Source: Flavobacterium enshiense
GTDB taxonomy: Bacteria > Bacteroidota > Bacteroidia > Flavobacteriales > Flavobacteriaceae
Direction: 5' to 3'
Assembly: GCF_022836875.1 (NCBI RefSeq)
Contig: NZ_CP090376.1
Span: 3,187,290-3,251,289, forward strand
DNA: 64,000 nt
Shown here: one piece after another, positions 54,185 through 63,399 of the stretch
How the letters are laid out: each line of letters begins with the position of its first letter
Position numbering within the stretch: the first letter of the stretch is position 1
Made by a program: the position numbers and the translations under genes
Notes under the pieces: generated by a model
Told to the model about the DNA's origin: nothing
Database searches by the model: none
What the model saw: only the letters and a program-made list of their open reading frames with translations

Positions 54185-54627
54185 TTTTCTATTATTTTAT
54201 TTAAAGAATTTCTTGAAGCGGAAATTAAATTTAGGAGACCATCTTCAAGATCTGAATTGGAAGTGGAAGAGCCTTTCTGTTTAAAATTATTGACAAGGTC
54301 ATAATATTTTTGAGCCTGGTCACTAACGGTAGAATCCTGGACTAATAAAAACTTCCCGAAGTAAATCTTTTCAAAATCCTTGTAGTCTCTATTAAACGAT
54401 TCTGTAGTTACACTATCCTTTTCATAATGGGACAGGACAGCACATTTTTCGGTAAATTCCTGGTAAATATCGAATGTTGTATTATAAGTGTTTTTACGAA
54501 TTTCTTTGTCATAATTACTATTATACTGGAGAGCACCTACTAATACCCCTACAGTTGTCAGTACAGCAGGAGCTACTTTTAAATAACCGGTAACGCGGCT
54601 TTCTTCGTTTGGTTTTTGAATGCTCAT
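54181..54627 (-). CDS. Hypothetical single-pass membrane protein
   Basis: 148 residues. A hydrophobic segment at about 15-34 (LKVAPAVLTTVGVLVGALQY) is the only membrane span, with a short N-terminal cytoplasmic tail. The rest (about 35-148) is helical and charged, with a KYYDLVNNFKQKG segment and a C-terminal helix, and is probably periplasmic. No family recognised. It is the first gene of a two-gene unit with the secreted hypothetical downstream (four-base overlap). Nothing in the sequence names a function. Confidence 0.75.
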   Translation of the reverse strand: MSIQKPNEESRVTGYLKVAPAVLTTVGVLVGALQYNSNYDKEIRKNTYNTTFDIYQEFTEKCAVLSHYEKDSVTTESFNRDYKDFEKIYFGKFLLVQDSTVSDQAQKYYDLVNNFKQKGSSTSNSDLEDGLLNLISASRNSLNKIIEK

Positions 54628-55066
54628 ATAGTATGATTTAATTTCTGCTAACTGATAAACTTATAGCATTACGAATTTCATCTTTGACAAAACCATTTAC
54701 ACATCAACAGCTCTAAAATAAAGCATATAACATACTAATTTACAAAATGTAAGAAAAGGCGATGAATTAAGCAGTTAAAGGTCATTTTTATTCGTTGTAT
54801 AACGCTAAGAAAAATGAAGTACCTTCTTATGTAGACCATTTTTATTTTTTTTTCATAGTTGTGTCAAAAAAAATATTTTCTAAAAAAAAGACACATTTCT
54901 TGTGTTTAAAAAAAAAGACACAAGTGAACACCGAGATACCGGAAAGAACGATTATAATTTTTTGCATATCTGCCATGATTCCCTACCTCATCGGAATACT
55001 ATACTATTCACAATTGAAATTGTAAATAAAAAACAACAAAAGAAGCGTAAATACTACAATAAAAGT
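54628..55066. other. AT-rich intergenic region
   Basis: About 440 bases with very high A+T and long A and T runs. A 76-codon frame (54795-55025) exists but is dominated by Lys and Phe from homopolymer runs and is not a credible gene. No other feature seen. Confidence 0.5.
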
Positions 55067-55074
55067 TATTTTTG
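55067..55074 (+). promoter_or_regulatory. -7 promoter element of the outer-membrane protein gene
   Basis: TATTTTTG matches TAnnTTTG, 21 bases before the ATG at 55096. A consensus TTG at 19 bases upstream is not found. Confidence 0.55.
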
Positions 55075-55095
55075 CGCCTTTAAAAACAGCATACA

Positions 55096-55683
55096 ATGAA
55101 AAAAATCACAACAATCTTACTTTTAAGCCTTTCATTACATTCTTTCTCCCAAACAACTGAGACGAAAATCGAAAACACCAATGCGAGTGTAGAAAAATCA
55201 ATTTTTGGTATTCAAACCGGTCTTATTGGATTATGGGTTTACAACGAACTGAAACTTTCGGATAAATTCGCTTTAAGATCTGAACTCGGACTTCAATTCG
55301 CTACTGTTACAAAAGAAGATTCGAATGATTCCTACACCTTTTTAACTCCCGAGATCACTTTAGAGCCCCGCTTCTATTACAACTTGAACAAAAGAAGCAG
55401 AAATAGGAAGAACATCAGCAAAAACAGCGGTAATTATTTCTCACTACGCTCATCCTATTACCCTGACAGTTTCACAATAGGTAATGATGGCGGATATAAT
55501 TTTGTTCCAGAACTAAATATTGTCCCAACTTGGGGTATGAAACGTAATTTAGGAAGCCATTTCGACTACGAATTAGGCGGCGGTATCGGCTACCGAACGG
55601 AATTTGAAAAAGCCGACGCCAAGAACAGCAACAATTCGGACGTTACGATGTATATTCATGCCAGAATCGGATATAAATTTTAA
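55096..55683 (+). CDS. Putative outer-membrane beta-barrel protein
   Basis: 195 residues with a signal peptide (MKKITTILLLSLSLHSFSQ). The mature part has alternating amphipathic strands (FGIQTGLIGLWVYNELKL, FALRSELGLQF, EPRFYYNL, FDYELGGGIGYRTEF) and ends in ARIGYKF with a terminal Phe, the signature of a small outer-membrane barrel of 8-10 strands. A basic stretch (NKRSRNRKN) lies in a presumed loop. The family resembles generic Bacteroidetes OmpA/OmpW-like porin domains; function unknown. It has its own -7 promoter element and shares a bidirectional terminator with the convergent hisS. Confidence 0.8.
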   Translation: MKKITTILLLSLSLHSFSQTTETKIENTNASVEKSIFGIQTGLIGLWVYNELKLSDKFALRSELGLQFATVTKEDSNDSYTFLTPEITLEPRFYYNLNKRSRNRKNISKNSGNYFSLRSSYYPDSFTIGNDGGYNFVPELNIVPTWGMKRNLGSHFDYELGGGIGYRTEFEKADAKNSNNSDVTMYIHARIGYKF

Positions 55684-55690
55684 ATAAAAA

Positions 55691-55712
55691 AGGCTGTCGT
55701 TTCCGACAGCCT
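55691..55712. terminator. Bidirectional terminator between the outer-membrane protein gene and hisS
   Basis: AGGCTGTCG-TTTC-CGACAGCCT, a perfect 9-bp stem with a tetraloop, flanked by an A-run on the left and a T-run on the right. It serves both converging genes. Confidence 0.9.
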
Positions 55713-55720
55713 TTTTTATT

Positions 55721-57091
55721 TTACTTAAGTAGTTCTTTTAATTCGTCCAGACTTACTTTTTTCTGTTCGCCCGACGTTAAATCTTTTAATGTGTATTGAT
55801 TATTCGCGATTTCATCACCCCCTACTATCACGGCAAAAGGGATTCCGCGTTTATCTGCATGCTGGAATTGTTTTCCGATTTTAGCATTGTCAGGATACAT
55901 TTCCACTTTGATACCTTCTCTTCGCAATTGTGCAATAGCTTTCATCGAATACAAAGCCTCCTCATGGCCTAAGTTTAAGAACAAGGCTTTCGATGTGGAA
56001 GTAACCGTTTCCGGGAATAGATTCAATTCTTCCAAAACCAGATAGATTCGGTCCAGACCAAACGAGATGCCTACACCACTCATATTTTTCAATCCGAAGA
56101 TACCGGTTAAGTCGTCATAACGCCCACCACCACCGATGGAACCCATTGCTACCCCTTTTGGTGCGCTGACTTCAAAAATCGCTCCCGTGTAATAATTCAG
56201 TCCGCGTGCTAAGGTTACATCCAAATCCAATTCGGATTTGTCCAGACCTAAAGCAATAATACTATCGCAGATAAACTGCAACTCCTCTACTCCTTTCATA
56301 CCTTCTGCTGAAGAAGAAAGCAATGCGGAAAGTTTTTCTATTTTCTCAGAAATGGTTCCTGTGAAATTAAATAACGGTTGTACTTTTTCCAAAGCCGCTT
56401 CTGAAATACCTTTTTCCAGCATTTCTTTTTTCACGCCGTCTTCACCAATCTTGTCTAATTTGTCTAATGCTACCGTGAAGTCGATTAGCTTATCCGAAGC
56501 GCCAATAACCTCAGCAATTCCCGAAAGGATTTTTCTGTTGTTGATTTTGATGGTTACGCCTTCCAATCCTAAAGTCGAAAATACACTGTCGTACAATTGT
56601 ACCAACTCGACTTCTTGCCATAATGAGGTCGAGCCTACCACATCGGCATCACACTGATAGAATTCTCTGAAACGTCCTTTTTGCGGTCGGTCTGCTCTCC
56701 AAACCGGTTGGATCTGGTAACGCTTGAATGGGAATTCGATTTCGTTCTGGTGTTGTACCACGTAACGTGCAAAAGGAACTGTCAGATCGTAGCGCAATGC
56801 CTTTTCCGAGATTTGCGCGGTCAGTTTCAAACTGTTTTTCTCCGCCAAAAATGTCTCATTAGCTTTTGCCAGATAATCTCCCGAATTTAAAATCTTGAAG
56901 ATTAACCGGTCGCCTTCTTCACCATATTTCCCCATTAAGGTTTCGGAGTTTTCGAAAGTCGGGGTTTCAATAGGCTGATAGCCGAACTTTTCAAAATTCG
57001 ACTTGATGATGGAAAAGATATAATTGCGTTTCGCTACTTCTGCAGGCGAAAAATCGCGGGTTCCTTTTGGTATGCTAGGTTTTTGAGCCAT
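55721..57091 (-). CDS. hisS: Histidyl-tRNA synthetase
   Basis: 456 residues, class II aminoacyl-tRNA synthetase that charges tRNA-His. The N-terminus PKGTRDFSP, motif 2 region [20 protein letters not shown], the His-specific [15 protein letters not shown] (HisA) and [16 protein letters not shown] (HisB) blocks and the C-terminal anticodon-binding domain ([13 protein letters not shown] onward) are all present. Start chosen at [14 protein letters not shown], the usual N-terminus. It is monocistronic, ends at a bidirectional terminator, and its upstream region holds short TTAGA repeats. Confidence 0.97.
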   Translation of the reverse strand: MAQKPSIPKGTRDFSPAEVAKRNYIFSIIKSNFEKFGYQPIETPTFENSETLMGKYGEEGDRLIFKILNSGDYLAKANETFLAEKNSLKLTAQISEKALRYDLTVPFARYVVQHQNEIEFPFKRYQIQPVWRADRPQKGRFREFYQCDADVVGSTSLWQEVELVQLYDSVFSTLGLEGVTIKINNRKILSGIAEVIGASDKLIDFTVALDKLDKIGEDGVKKEMLEKGISEAALEKVQPLFNFTGTISEKIEKLSALLSSSAEGMKGVEELQFICDSIIALGLDKSELDLDVTLARGLNYYTGAIFEVSAPKGVAMGSIGGGGRYDDLTGIFGLKNMSGVGISFGLDRIYLVLEELNLFPETVTSTSKALFLNLGHEEALYSMKAIAQLRREGIKVEMYPDNAKIGKQFQHADKRGIPFAVIVGGDEIANNQYTLKDLTSGEQKKVSLDELKELLK

Positions 57092-57416
57092 TTTTTTAGA
57101 CTTCTTAGATTGTTAGATTATTAGACTTATTGGATTGTTAGATTATTTAGACATCTTAGAATTTTAGATTATCAGACATTTTAGAATGATAAGCTTTCTT
57201 AGATTACAAACAATTCCAATAGTTTCTCTTTTAGCCCTGATGGAAGTGGATCCCGATTTTTCATCGGGAGTAACGGACAGCAGGAACATAGTTTCCGGAT
57301 AAGAAACTGCCGTTTCGCTCCAAAGACTTTGCAAATATCTTACTTTTTGAAGAATTTCATAAATCTGTTTCGGGAAACTTGTAACAAACAGCTTATTTTT
57401 ATGACAAATTAGCACT
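57092..57416. other. Intergenic region with TTAGA repeats and a conserved-looking hairpin element
   Basis: From 57100 to 57185 the words TTAGATT and TTAGA recur at short irregular intervals. From 57232 to 57287 a block starting AGCCCTGATGGAAGTG contains the stem TCCCGAT (57251-57257) / ATCGGGA (57263-57269) and ends with AACGGACAGCAGGAAC. The second block resembles a short intergenic element that I recall as repeated across Flavobacterium genomes. Confidence 0.45.
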
Positions 57417-58664
57417 ATGATAGGAATTGGTCTTTTTAAGGAAAATACGAGAATTGCATTAGGTGCGATTAGAAGTCAGCTTTTGCGCACCATTTTAACG
57501 GTTATGATTATTGCCATTGGTATCACCGCTTTGGTGGGAATCCTGACTGTGGTTTCGGCATTGGAGAACACCATCATGAAGGATTTTGCCTCGATGGGAG
57601 CCAATACGTTTTCCATAAACCAATATGATTTTTCAGAAAGGGTGAACCGAAACAATGCGGAACAGAAAATCAATCCGATCATCAGTTATCCGCAGGCGAA
57701 AGCTTTTCAGGACAAATACACTTTCCCGTTTACAACCACTTCACTTTCCTTCACGGCAACATCAAGCGCCGAAGTAAAACATGAAGCCGAAAAGACCGAT
57801 CCGGAAATTTCAGTTCTGGGTGTCGACCAAAATTTCCTCCCCAACAAAGGACTGGAAGCTACAAAAGGAAGAAATTTTACCGGTTTTGATATTTCCAATA
57901 ATAATTATGTCTGCATTTTAGGTTCCGATTTTGAAAAGGGACTTTTTAAAGACATGAATCCGATTGACAAAACGATATCGGTCCGCGGAGCCAAATTTAA
58001 AGTGATAGGCGTACTGAAAGAAAAAGGCTCCACTTTTGGAAACAATCAGGACTTGAGGGTTTTGATTCCAATTCAAGTGGCACGTTCCCTGTTTTCGGCT
58101 CCCAATATCAATTACGATATTAACGTGATGGTAAGCAAAAAAGAAACCCTGGCTATGGCTTCTGACAACGCCACTATTTCGATGCGAAAAATAAGAAAAC
58201 TTAGTCCGGTCCAGGAAAACAATTTTGGTGTGGAACGCAGTGACGATTTGATTCAGCGTTTACTTTCCAACACTGAAGTACTCCGCGTCAGTGCCTGGGT
58301 TATCGGGATTATTACAGTATTTGGTTCTTCGATTGCTTTGATGAACATTATGCTGGTTTCGGTTACGGAAAGAACCCGTGAAATTGGTGTTCGAAAATCA
58401 CTTGGTGCCAAAAGAAGTACAATTGCATGGCAGTTTTTCACCGAAACATTAGTAATCGGACAAATGGGCGGAATCCTGGGAATCATTCTGGGAATCGGAA
58501 TTGGCTTCGGAATTGCCAAAGCCATCGATTTTAACTTTGTTATTCCGTGGATGGCGATTATGGCAGCGTTCATCACAACTTTCATTGTAGCTATTGTTTC
58601 CGGATTATATCCTGCTATTAAGGCTTCGAAATTGGATCCTGTGGAAGCATTACGCTATGAGTAA
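57417..58664 (+). CDS. MacB/FtsX-type ABC transporter permease
   Basis: 415 residues. Layout of the MacB family: one N-terminal membrane helix (about 25-47, TILTVMIIAIGITALVGILT), a large periplasmic domain (about 50-285, MacB_PCD type), then three C-terminal helices that form the FtsX domain, with the conserved block VTERTREIGVRKSLGAKRST and PAIKASKLDPVEALRYE at the end. No ATPase gene is adjacent in the window, so the partner is encoded elsewhere. Such permeases move lipoproteins, peptides or antibiotics; the substrate is not readable. Start ATG at 57417 gives the normal N-terminus. Confidence 0.92.
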   Translation: MIGIGLFKENTRIALGAIRSQLLRTILTVMIIAIGITALVGILTVVSALENTIMKDFASMGANTFSINQYDFSERVNRNNAEQKINPIISYPQAKAFQDKYTFPFTTTSLSFTATSSAEVKHEAEKTDPEISVLGVDQNFLPNKGLEATKGRNFTGFDISNNNYVCILGSDFEKGLFKDMNPIDKTISVRGAKFKVIGVLKEKGSTFGNNQDLRVLIPIQVARSLFSAPNINYDINVMVSKKETLAMASDNATISMRKIRKLSPVQENNFGVERSDDLIQRLLSNTEVLRVSAWVIGIITVFGSSIALMNIMLVSVTERTREIGVRKSLGAKRSTIAWQFFTETLVIGQMGGILGIILGIGIGFGIAKAIDFNFVIPWMAIMAAFITTFIVAIVSGLYPAIKASKLDPVEALRYE

Positions 58665-58730
58665 ATGAGTCGAAGTTTGCAGTATGCAGTTTCTTAGTTT
58701 CCTGAATACTGTGACTGCGACTGTAAACTA

Positions 58731-59588
58731 CTATCTAAAAACTCCTCTCACCATCCTGTCATTATCGTAAATATCTTTTCGCAATTCGATATTTTTAAAA
58801 CTGTATTTTTCAAGCAGCCATACCATTTCTTTTCCGAGATACTGATTGATTTCGAAGTACAGTTGCCCGTTTTCGGATAAATTCTGCATGGCCAGTTCTG
58901 TAATTTTTCGGTAAAAAACCAACGCATCATTATCTTCTACGAACAATGCCAAATGCGGTTCGAAATCCAGGACGTTTTTCTTAATTTCCACTTTTTCCAG
59001 ATTTCTGACATAGGGCGGATTCGAAACAATGATGTCAAACGTTTGCTGCAAATCATCCGTTTCCAAAATACTCTGATGTATAAAAGTAATAGCCACTTCA
59101 TTTCTTTCGGCATTTCTTTGGGCCGTAGCCAATGCTTTTTCGGAAATATCCATAGCAAAAACCTGAGCTCCGGGAATATTTTTAGCGAGTGAAATAGCGA
59201 TACAACCCGTTCCTGTACCGATATCTAAAATCCTTAAACCTTCTTTTTTTTCAATCTGTGAATTTTCTTTAATTATCCAATCGACCAATTCTTCCGTTTC
59301 CGGCCTGGGAATAAGCGTATTCTCGTTGACATAAAACGGCAGCCCGAAAAATTCTGTTTCACCTAAAATGTATTGTATAGGACGATGTTCCTTTAATTGC
59401 GACACGACGTTTTCCCATTGGTGATGCATTTCGGGACTCAATTCAAAAGTCGGATTCAAAGCCAGATCCACGCGTTTCATATGATGAAAATCTTCCAACA
59501 GGATATAGAAAAAACTGTCTATTTCATATTCATCATAGAGCGCTGAAAGTTCCCTCTCAAAGTCAACTTTGTAGTTTTTCAAAAGCAT
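58731..59588 (-). CDS. prmC: Peptide chain release factor glutamine methyltransferase
   Basis: 285 residues from the ATG at 59588 (MLLKNYKVDFEREL); an earlier ATG at 59612 would overlap the upstream gene by 17 bases and adds residues not expected in the family. PrmC methylates the Gln of the GGQ motif of release factors RF1/RF2. The SAM-binding motif is ILDIGTGTGCIAISLAK and the substrate motif is DIIVSNPPYVR (NPPY). The N-terminal helical domain (to about residue 85) and LIPRPETEELVDWI are typical. It follows the DUF6624-like gene by 7 bases and probably shares its transcript. Confidence 0.95.
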   Translation of the reverse strand: MLLKNYKVDFERELSALYDEYEIDSFFYILLEDFHHMKRVDLALNPTFELSPEMHHQWENVVSQLKEHRPIQYILGETEFFGLPFYVNENTLIPRPETEELVDWIIKENSQIEKKEGLRILDIGTGTGCIAISLAKNIPGAQVFAMDISEKALATAQRNAERNEVAITFIHQSILETDDLQQTFDIIVSNPPYVRNLEKVEIKKNVLDFEPHLALFVEDNDALVFYRKITELAMQNLSENGQLYFEINQYLGKEMVWLLEKYSFKNIELRKDIYDNDRMVRGVFR

Positions 59589-59595
59589 AGCACGA

Positions 59596-60495
59596 TCAGA
59601 ACCCATATCCATATTTTTTCTTTATCAGTTCATGTAGTTTTTTCTCCTGTTTCCATGGACGCAAACCCACTGCCGTTCTTCTCTCATCCAATTTATCAAA
59701 CTCTGAAATATTAGTACTGTCCACATTGTTGTAAATACCATACACAAACATATTGGCAGAGCGATAATGGCTGTCAACGATATTTCCGTAAATGTTTGCA
59801 GGAGCTTTGCCTTTACGTATCAAATCCAGAAAAATTGGTTTCCAGTATTCAATATCGTTAAAATGAAAAACAAGCACTCCTACTTCTAAGCTCTGTACGT
59901 TTGGAAGACTATATTTCCCAATTACGCTTTCAGTGGGATAACCGTATTGCTGAACAATTTCTTTAAATCGTTTTTCATTTTTTTCATCCACCCTTTTCAT
60001 TTCTTCAAAATCAATTGGCTTTTGTCTCACCCGCTGATCATTCTGTTTCATTAAGAACAATTCATTTCGCAACTCAAAGTTAACTGTACTCAAATATTCT
60101 TTTTGCATTTTCTCAGAATCCCGTTCTAACAACTTCCATTCTCTACATTTTTTTAAAGGTAAAAAAGTAGAATCCTTGGCAAAATAATCGAGTGTATATC
60201 CGTGTTGCTTCATAAGGATTTCGAGATAATGAACCGCTTCCTTTTTTTTATTAAATTTTACCGACAATTCAGCAAGAATATTAGTTTCATTTATGGTCGG
60301 CTGATTCAATAAAGGGCAATTCTTTTCTGCCTGCTTCAACAACTTGTAAGCTTCAGCATCTTTGCCTTCCAGATATTTTATTTGAGCCTCATATACCAAC
60401 TGGTAATAATTAGAAATATAATCGCTGTCTTCACTTTTACTTGTAAAGGAAACGAGAAGCAACAAAGAAAAAAACAAAACAATTTTTTGGCGCAT
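59596..60495 (-). CDS. Secreted DUF6624-like protein
   Basis: 299 residues with a signal peptide (MRQKIVLFFSLLLLVSFTSK). A helical, TPR-like N-terminal part (about 30-120, with LEGKDAEAYKLLKQAEKNCP) is followed by a conserved C-terminal domain (VDEKNEKRFKEIVQQYGYP, then ESVIGKY, FHFNDIEYWKPIF and DERRTAVGLRPWKQEKK) of the type called DUF6624 in Bacteroidetes. Function unknown; periplasmic or lipid-anchored location is inferred from the signal peptide. It is cotranscribed with prmC, an arrangement seen by chance rather than by known function. Confidence 0.75.
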   Translation of the reverse strand: MRQKIVLFFSLLLLVSFTSKSEDSDYISNYYQLVYEAQIKYLEGKDAEAYKLLKQAEKNCPLLNQPTINETNILAELSVKFNKKKEAVHYLEILMKQHGYTLDYFAKDSTFLPLKKCREWKLLERDSEKMQKEYLSTVNFELRNELFLMKQNDQRVRQKPIDFEEMKRVDEKNEKRFKEIVQQYGYPTESVIGKYSLPNVQSLEVGVLVFHFNDIEYWKPIFLDLIRKGKAPANIYGNIVDSHYRSANMFVYGIYNNVDSTNISEFDKLDERRTAVGLRPWKQEKKLHELIKKKYGYGF

Positions 60496-60509
60496 AATAT
60501 TAATATTAA

Positions 60510-60995
60510 TTAAAGTTGTTTAATCATCCAAACCGGACAGGACGAATGCCCAGTGCAGCCCATAGGTGCATCGAGATAACTAAATCCTGATTTCACATAT
60601 AATTTTTGGGCGGCCTCCATATACGGCATCGTTTCCAGATAACATTGTTCGAAACCGAAACTTTTAGCTTTGTTTAAGCAGACTTCCATCATCTTGGCTC
60701 CTATTCCCAATCCCCGGGTTTCGGGAAGAAAGTACATCTTTTGCAATTCGCAAACATCGGGAGCACCATTAGCAAGGGGAGCAATTCCGGCACATCCGAC
60801 AATTTTACTGCCTTTTTCTACTACGAAATAAGCCGAATTTGGTTCGGAATATGTTTCAAACATGCTGTCCAGTTGCGGATCGGCATAGGCAGTCCCAACT
60901 TTCGGCACCTTGAATTCTTCCAAAACCGTCCGAATCACTTTGGCAACCGATACATTATCAGCGCTTTGAATTTCCCTGATTACGACTTCTTCCAT
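60510..60995 (-). CDS. GNAT-family N-acetyltransferase
   Basis: 161 residues with the GNAT fold. The acetyl-CoA-binding signature (motif A, R/Q-x-x-G-x-G/A) is in TRGLGIGAKMMEVCLNKA, preceded by the strand VCELQKMYFLPE, and motif B is FGFEQCYLETM. The substrate is unknown; many such proteins acetylate small molecules or protein N-termini. No signal peptide, cytoplasmic. It is divergent from ribD, with which it shares a short intergenic region holding a TATTTTTG element. Confidence 0.88.
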   Translation of the reverse strand: MEEVVIREIQSADNVSVAKVIRTVLEEFKVPKVGTAYADPQLDSMFETYSEPNSAYFVVEKGSKIVGCAGIAPLANGAPDVCELQKMYFLPETRGLGIGAKMMEVCLNKAKSFGFEQCYLETMPYMEAAQKLYVKSGFSYLDAPMGCTGHSSCPVWMIKQL

Positions 60996-61010
60996 TCTTA
61001 AGAAATAGCT

Positions 61011-61018
61011 TATTTTTG
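61011..61018 (+). promoter_or_regulatory. -7 promoter element upstream of ribD
   Basis: TATTTTTG matches TAnnTTTG and lies 86 bases before the ribD start. No consensus TTG is seen 19 bases upstream. Confidence 0.5.
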
Positions 61019-61104
61019 CACTGTGAAGATACAGTAAACGTTCACGAAAAAAAAGCGATATTTAAAATTAGTCGACGAAATTCCTCACAACTTCAGGCAA
61101 AACA

Positions 61105-62166
61105 ATGACTACAGACGAAAAATACATAAAACGCTGCATCGAATTAGCCAAGAACAGCTTGGGAACTACTTACCCGAACCCGTTGGTGGGCAGTGTGATT
61201 GTGTATGACGGAAAAATTATCGGCGAAGGATGGCATCGAAAAGCCGGAGAACCTCATGCCGAAGTGAACGCAGTAAATTCAGTAAAAGACAAATCCCTGT
61301 TATCCAAAGCTACAATTTATGTCAGCCTTGAACCGTGCAGCCATTTTGGAAAAACACCTCCTTGTTGCGATTTGATCATAGCCAATAAAATTCCGAATGT
61401 GGTTATCGGTACTATTGACCCTTTTGCGAAAGTAGCCGGCAACGGAATCAAAAAACTCATTGAAGCAGGAAGAAATGTAAAAGTCGGTGTTTTGGAAGAC
61501 GAATGCAACGAACTGAACAAACGCTTTTTCACTTTTCATCAGAAAAAGAGACCTTACATCATCTTGAAATGGGCAGAAACGGCAGACGGATTTATTGCTC
61601 CGGACGAAATTTCGCGACAAATCCAAAATGAAAACATAAAAAAACCAATTTGGATTACCAATCCGTATTCCAGACAGTTAGTCCACAAATGGCGTAGTCA
61701 GGAACAGGCAATTCTGGTTGGAACGCAAACCGTTTTAGATGACAATCCGAAATTGGATGTGCGCGATTGGAGCGGAAAAAATCCTATTCGAATTGTTCTG
61801 GACAGAACCGGAAAAATTTCGAAAGATTATTCTGTAAAAGACGAAAAAACAAAGACAATTATCATAACTGAGTCTCAAAATTTCAAGAATTCCGAGAATA
61901 TTTTTTACGAAAATTGTACCTTTGATAATTCTTTAGCATCCACTATTTCTGATGTGCTTTTCAGGCATGAAATCCAATCGGTAATCGTGGAAGGCGGAAG
62001 ACAGACGCTACAAACATTTATCGATGCAAACCTGTGGGATGAAGCCCTTGTTTTCAAAGGAAATGTGAATTTTAAAAAAGGAATATCGGCTCCAAATCTT
62101 ATAGAAAACCTAATCAAAAAACAAACTGTTTTGGATGACGAACTTTTAATTTTAAGGAATGTATGA
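61105..62166 (+). CDS. ribD: Bifunctional riboflavin-specific deaminase/reductase RibD
   Basis: 353 residues, performing two steps of riboflavin synthesis. The N-terminal cytidine-deaminase-like domain has the zinc ligands HAE (51-53) and PCSHFGKTPPC (77-87). The C-terminal reductase domain (about 150-353) contains LKWAETADGFIAP, VGTQTVLDDNPKLDVR, and VIVEGGRQTLQTF. Both domains are complete. It overlaps the next gene by four bases (ATGA), so a HAD enzyme is translationally coupled; a phosphatase following RibD is of interest because riboflavin synthesis needs an unassigned dephosphorylation step filled by HAD enzymes in some bacteria. Confidence 0.96.
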   Translation: MTTDEKYIKRCIELAKNSLGTTYPNPLVGSVIVYDGKIIGEGWHRKAGEPHAEVNAVNSVKDKSLLSKATIYVSLEPCSHFGKTPPCCDLIIANKIPNVVIGTIDPFAKVAGNGIKKLIEAGRNVKVGVLEDECNELNKRFFTFHQKKRPYIILKWAETADGFIAPDEISRQIQNENIKKPIWITNPYSRQLVHKWRSQEQAILVGTQTVLDDNPKLDVRDWSGKNPIRIVLDRTGKISKDYSVKDEKTKTIIITESQNFKNSENIFYENCTFDNSLASTISDVLFRHEIQSVIVEGGRQTLQTFIDANLWDEALVFKGNVNFKKGISAPNLIENLIKKQTVLDDELLILRNV

Positions 62167-62762
62167 TCGATACAATTATTTTTGATTTTGGGAATGTCTT
62201 TATCAATTTGAGCCAGGAAGCCCCTTTTGACCATATGCGAAAAATAGGATTAGCATGTTGGAATGAAGATTTAGACAGTCTGAACAAGCGTTACGAAAAA
62301 GGAAAAATTGATGAATTCCAATTTTTTACCGAGTTTCAGCGATATATCCCAAATAAAGAGCTTGACGAAATACGGGAAGCATGGAATGCCATATTACTGG
62401 ACTTTCCCTTATACCGTTTGGAGTTTTTACAACGTTTATCAAAAAAATACCGCTTATTCCTGTTAAGCAATACCGACAAAACACATATTGAAAAATTTGA
62501 GCATAAAGTAGGCATGACATTTTGCCGCGAATTCTATCAGTGTTTTGAAAAAGTATATTTCTCATACGAAATAGGCTTACGAAAACCAGATCCGGAAGTT
62601 TTCAATTACATTATCAACCGACACGATTTAAATCCGAAGAAAACTCTTTTTGTAGACGACAATAAACACCACACTGAAGTCGCTGCCAATCTGGGCTTGC
62701 ATGTGTGGAACCTTCAGGTAGGTCAAGAAGACGTAGTGGATTTGTTTGATAAAACCTGGTAA
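62163..62762 (+). CDS. HAD-superfamily hydrolase coupled to ribD
   Basis: 199 residues of subfamily IA. Motif I is IIFDFGNVF (D8), motif II is LFLLSNTDK, motif III contains GLRKPDPEVF (Lys) and motif IV is LFVDDNKHH. It resembles YihX-type sugar phosphatases, which share the DFGNV motif. Its start overlaps ribD by four bases, so it may supply the phosphatase activity needed between the RibD product and the lumazine synthase substrate; this is an inference from gene coupling and known use of HAD enzymes for the step in other bacteria. Confidence 0.9.
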   Translation: MIDTIIFDFGNVFINLSQEAPFDHMRKIGLACWNEDLDSLNKRYEKGKIDEFQFFTEFQRYIPNKELDEIREAWNAILLDFPLYRLEFLQRLSKKYRLFLLSNTDKTHIEKFEHKVGMTFCREFYQCFEKVYFSYEIGLRKPDPEVFNYIINRHDLNPKKTLFVDDNKHHTEVAANLGLHVWNLQVGQEDVVDLFDKTW

Positions 62763-62768
62763 CCCCCC

Positions 62769-63377
62769 TTGGAAACCGATTCGTACAAAACTCTCGCCAC
62801 TGCTTCAGAAGAAGTACTTTACAAAGAAAAAAACAGTAAGTTTTTTGGGTATGCATATCCTGTTAGCTCCGAAGAAGAGGTCAAAACCATTATCGAAGAC
62901 TTAAAAAAGCAGCATTATTCAGCCCGACACTGGTGTTATGCCTTCCAATTGGGCACAACCAAAATCCAATACCGCGCCAATGATGACGGAGAACCCAATA
63001 ATTCAGCCGGGATGCCTATTTACGGACAAATCCAGTCTTTTGGAGTCACTAATGTATTAGTCGTTGTGGTACGTTATTTTGGCGGAGTCAAATTAGGTGT
63101 CGGAGGATTAATTTCAGCATACAAAACAGCGGCACAGATGGCGTTAGAAGTTTCTGCCATCATAGAAAAAACCATAGACATCCACTACCTTATCAGGTTC
63201 GACTACAAAAACATGAACAAGGTAATGCGAATCATCAAAGAAAAAAATCTCGACATCGTTTCACAGAAAATGGAAATGAGCTGCGAAATTGAGATTTCAA
63301 CCCGTAAAAAAAATGCCGAAACAACTTTCGACATTTTTTCTAATTTATTCGAAGTGGAGATTCTTGAAAAAGAATAA
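62769..63377 (+). CDS. YigZ/IMPACT family protein
   Basis: 202 residues. The IMPACT/YigZ signature RANDDGEPNNSAGMPIYGQI and VRYFGGVKLGVGGLISAY are both intact, with HWCYAFQLG upstream. Function of the bacterial family is not established (links to translation regulation and folding). The start must be the TTG at 62769: there is an in-frame stop three codons upstream and no in-frame ATG before the conserved region. The gene lies 6 bases after the HAD gene, behind a run of six C. It belongs to the ribD operon by position. Confidence 0.9.
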   Translation: METDSYKTLATASEEVLYKEKNSKFFGYAYPVSSEEEVKTIIEDLKKQHYSARHWCYAFQLGTTKIQYRANDDGEPNNSAGMPIYGQIQSFGVTNVLVVVVRYFGGVKLGVGGLISAYKTAAQMALEVSAIIEKTIDIHYLIRFDYKNMNKVMRIIKEKNLDIVSQKMEMSCEIEISTRKKNAETTFDIFSNLFEVEILEKE

Positions 63378-63399
63378 AAAACGATTTCACTTTTTTTTG

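Noticed and set aside
54795..55025. A 76-codon frame
   Set aside because: Composed mostly of Lys/Phe codons from A and T runs, no domain, no promoter; it overlaps another such frame.
59589..59612. Longer start for prmC at 59612
   Set aside because: It would overlap the upstream gene by 17 bases and add eight residues before the usual family N-terminus.
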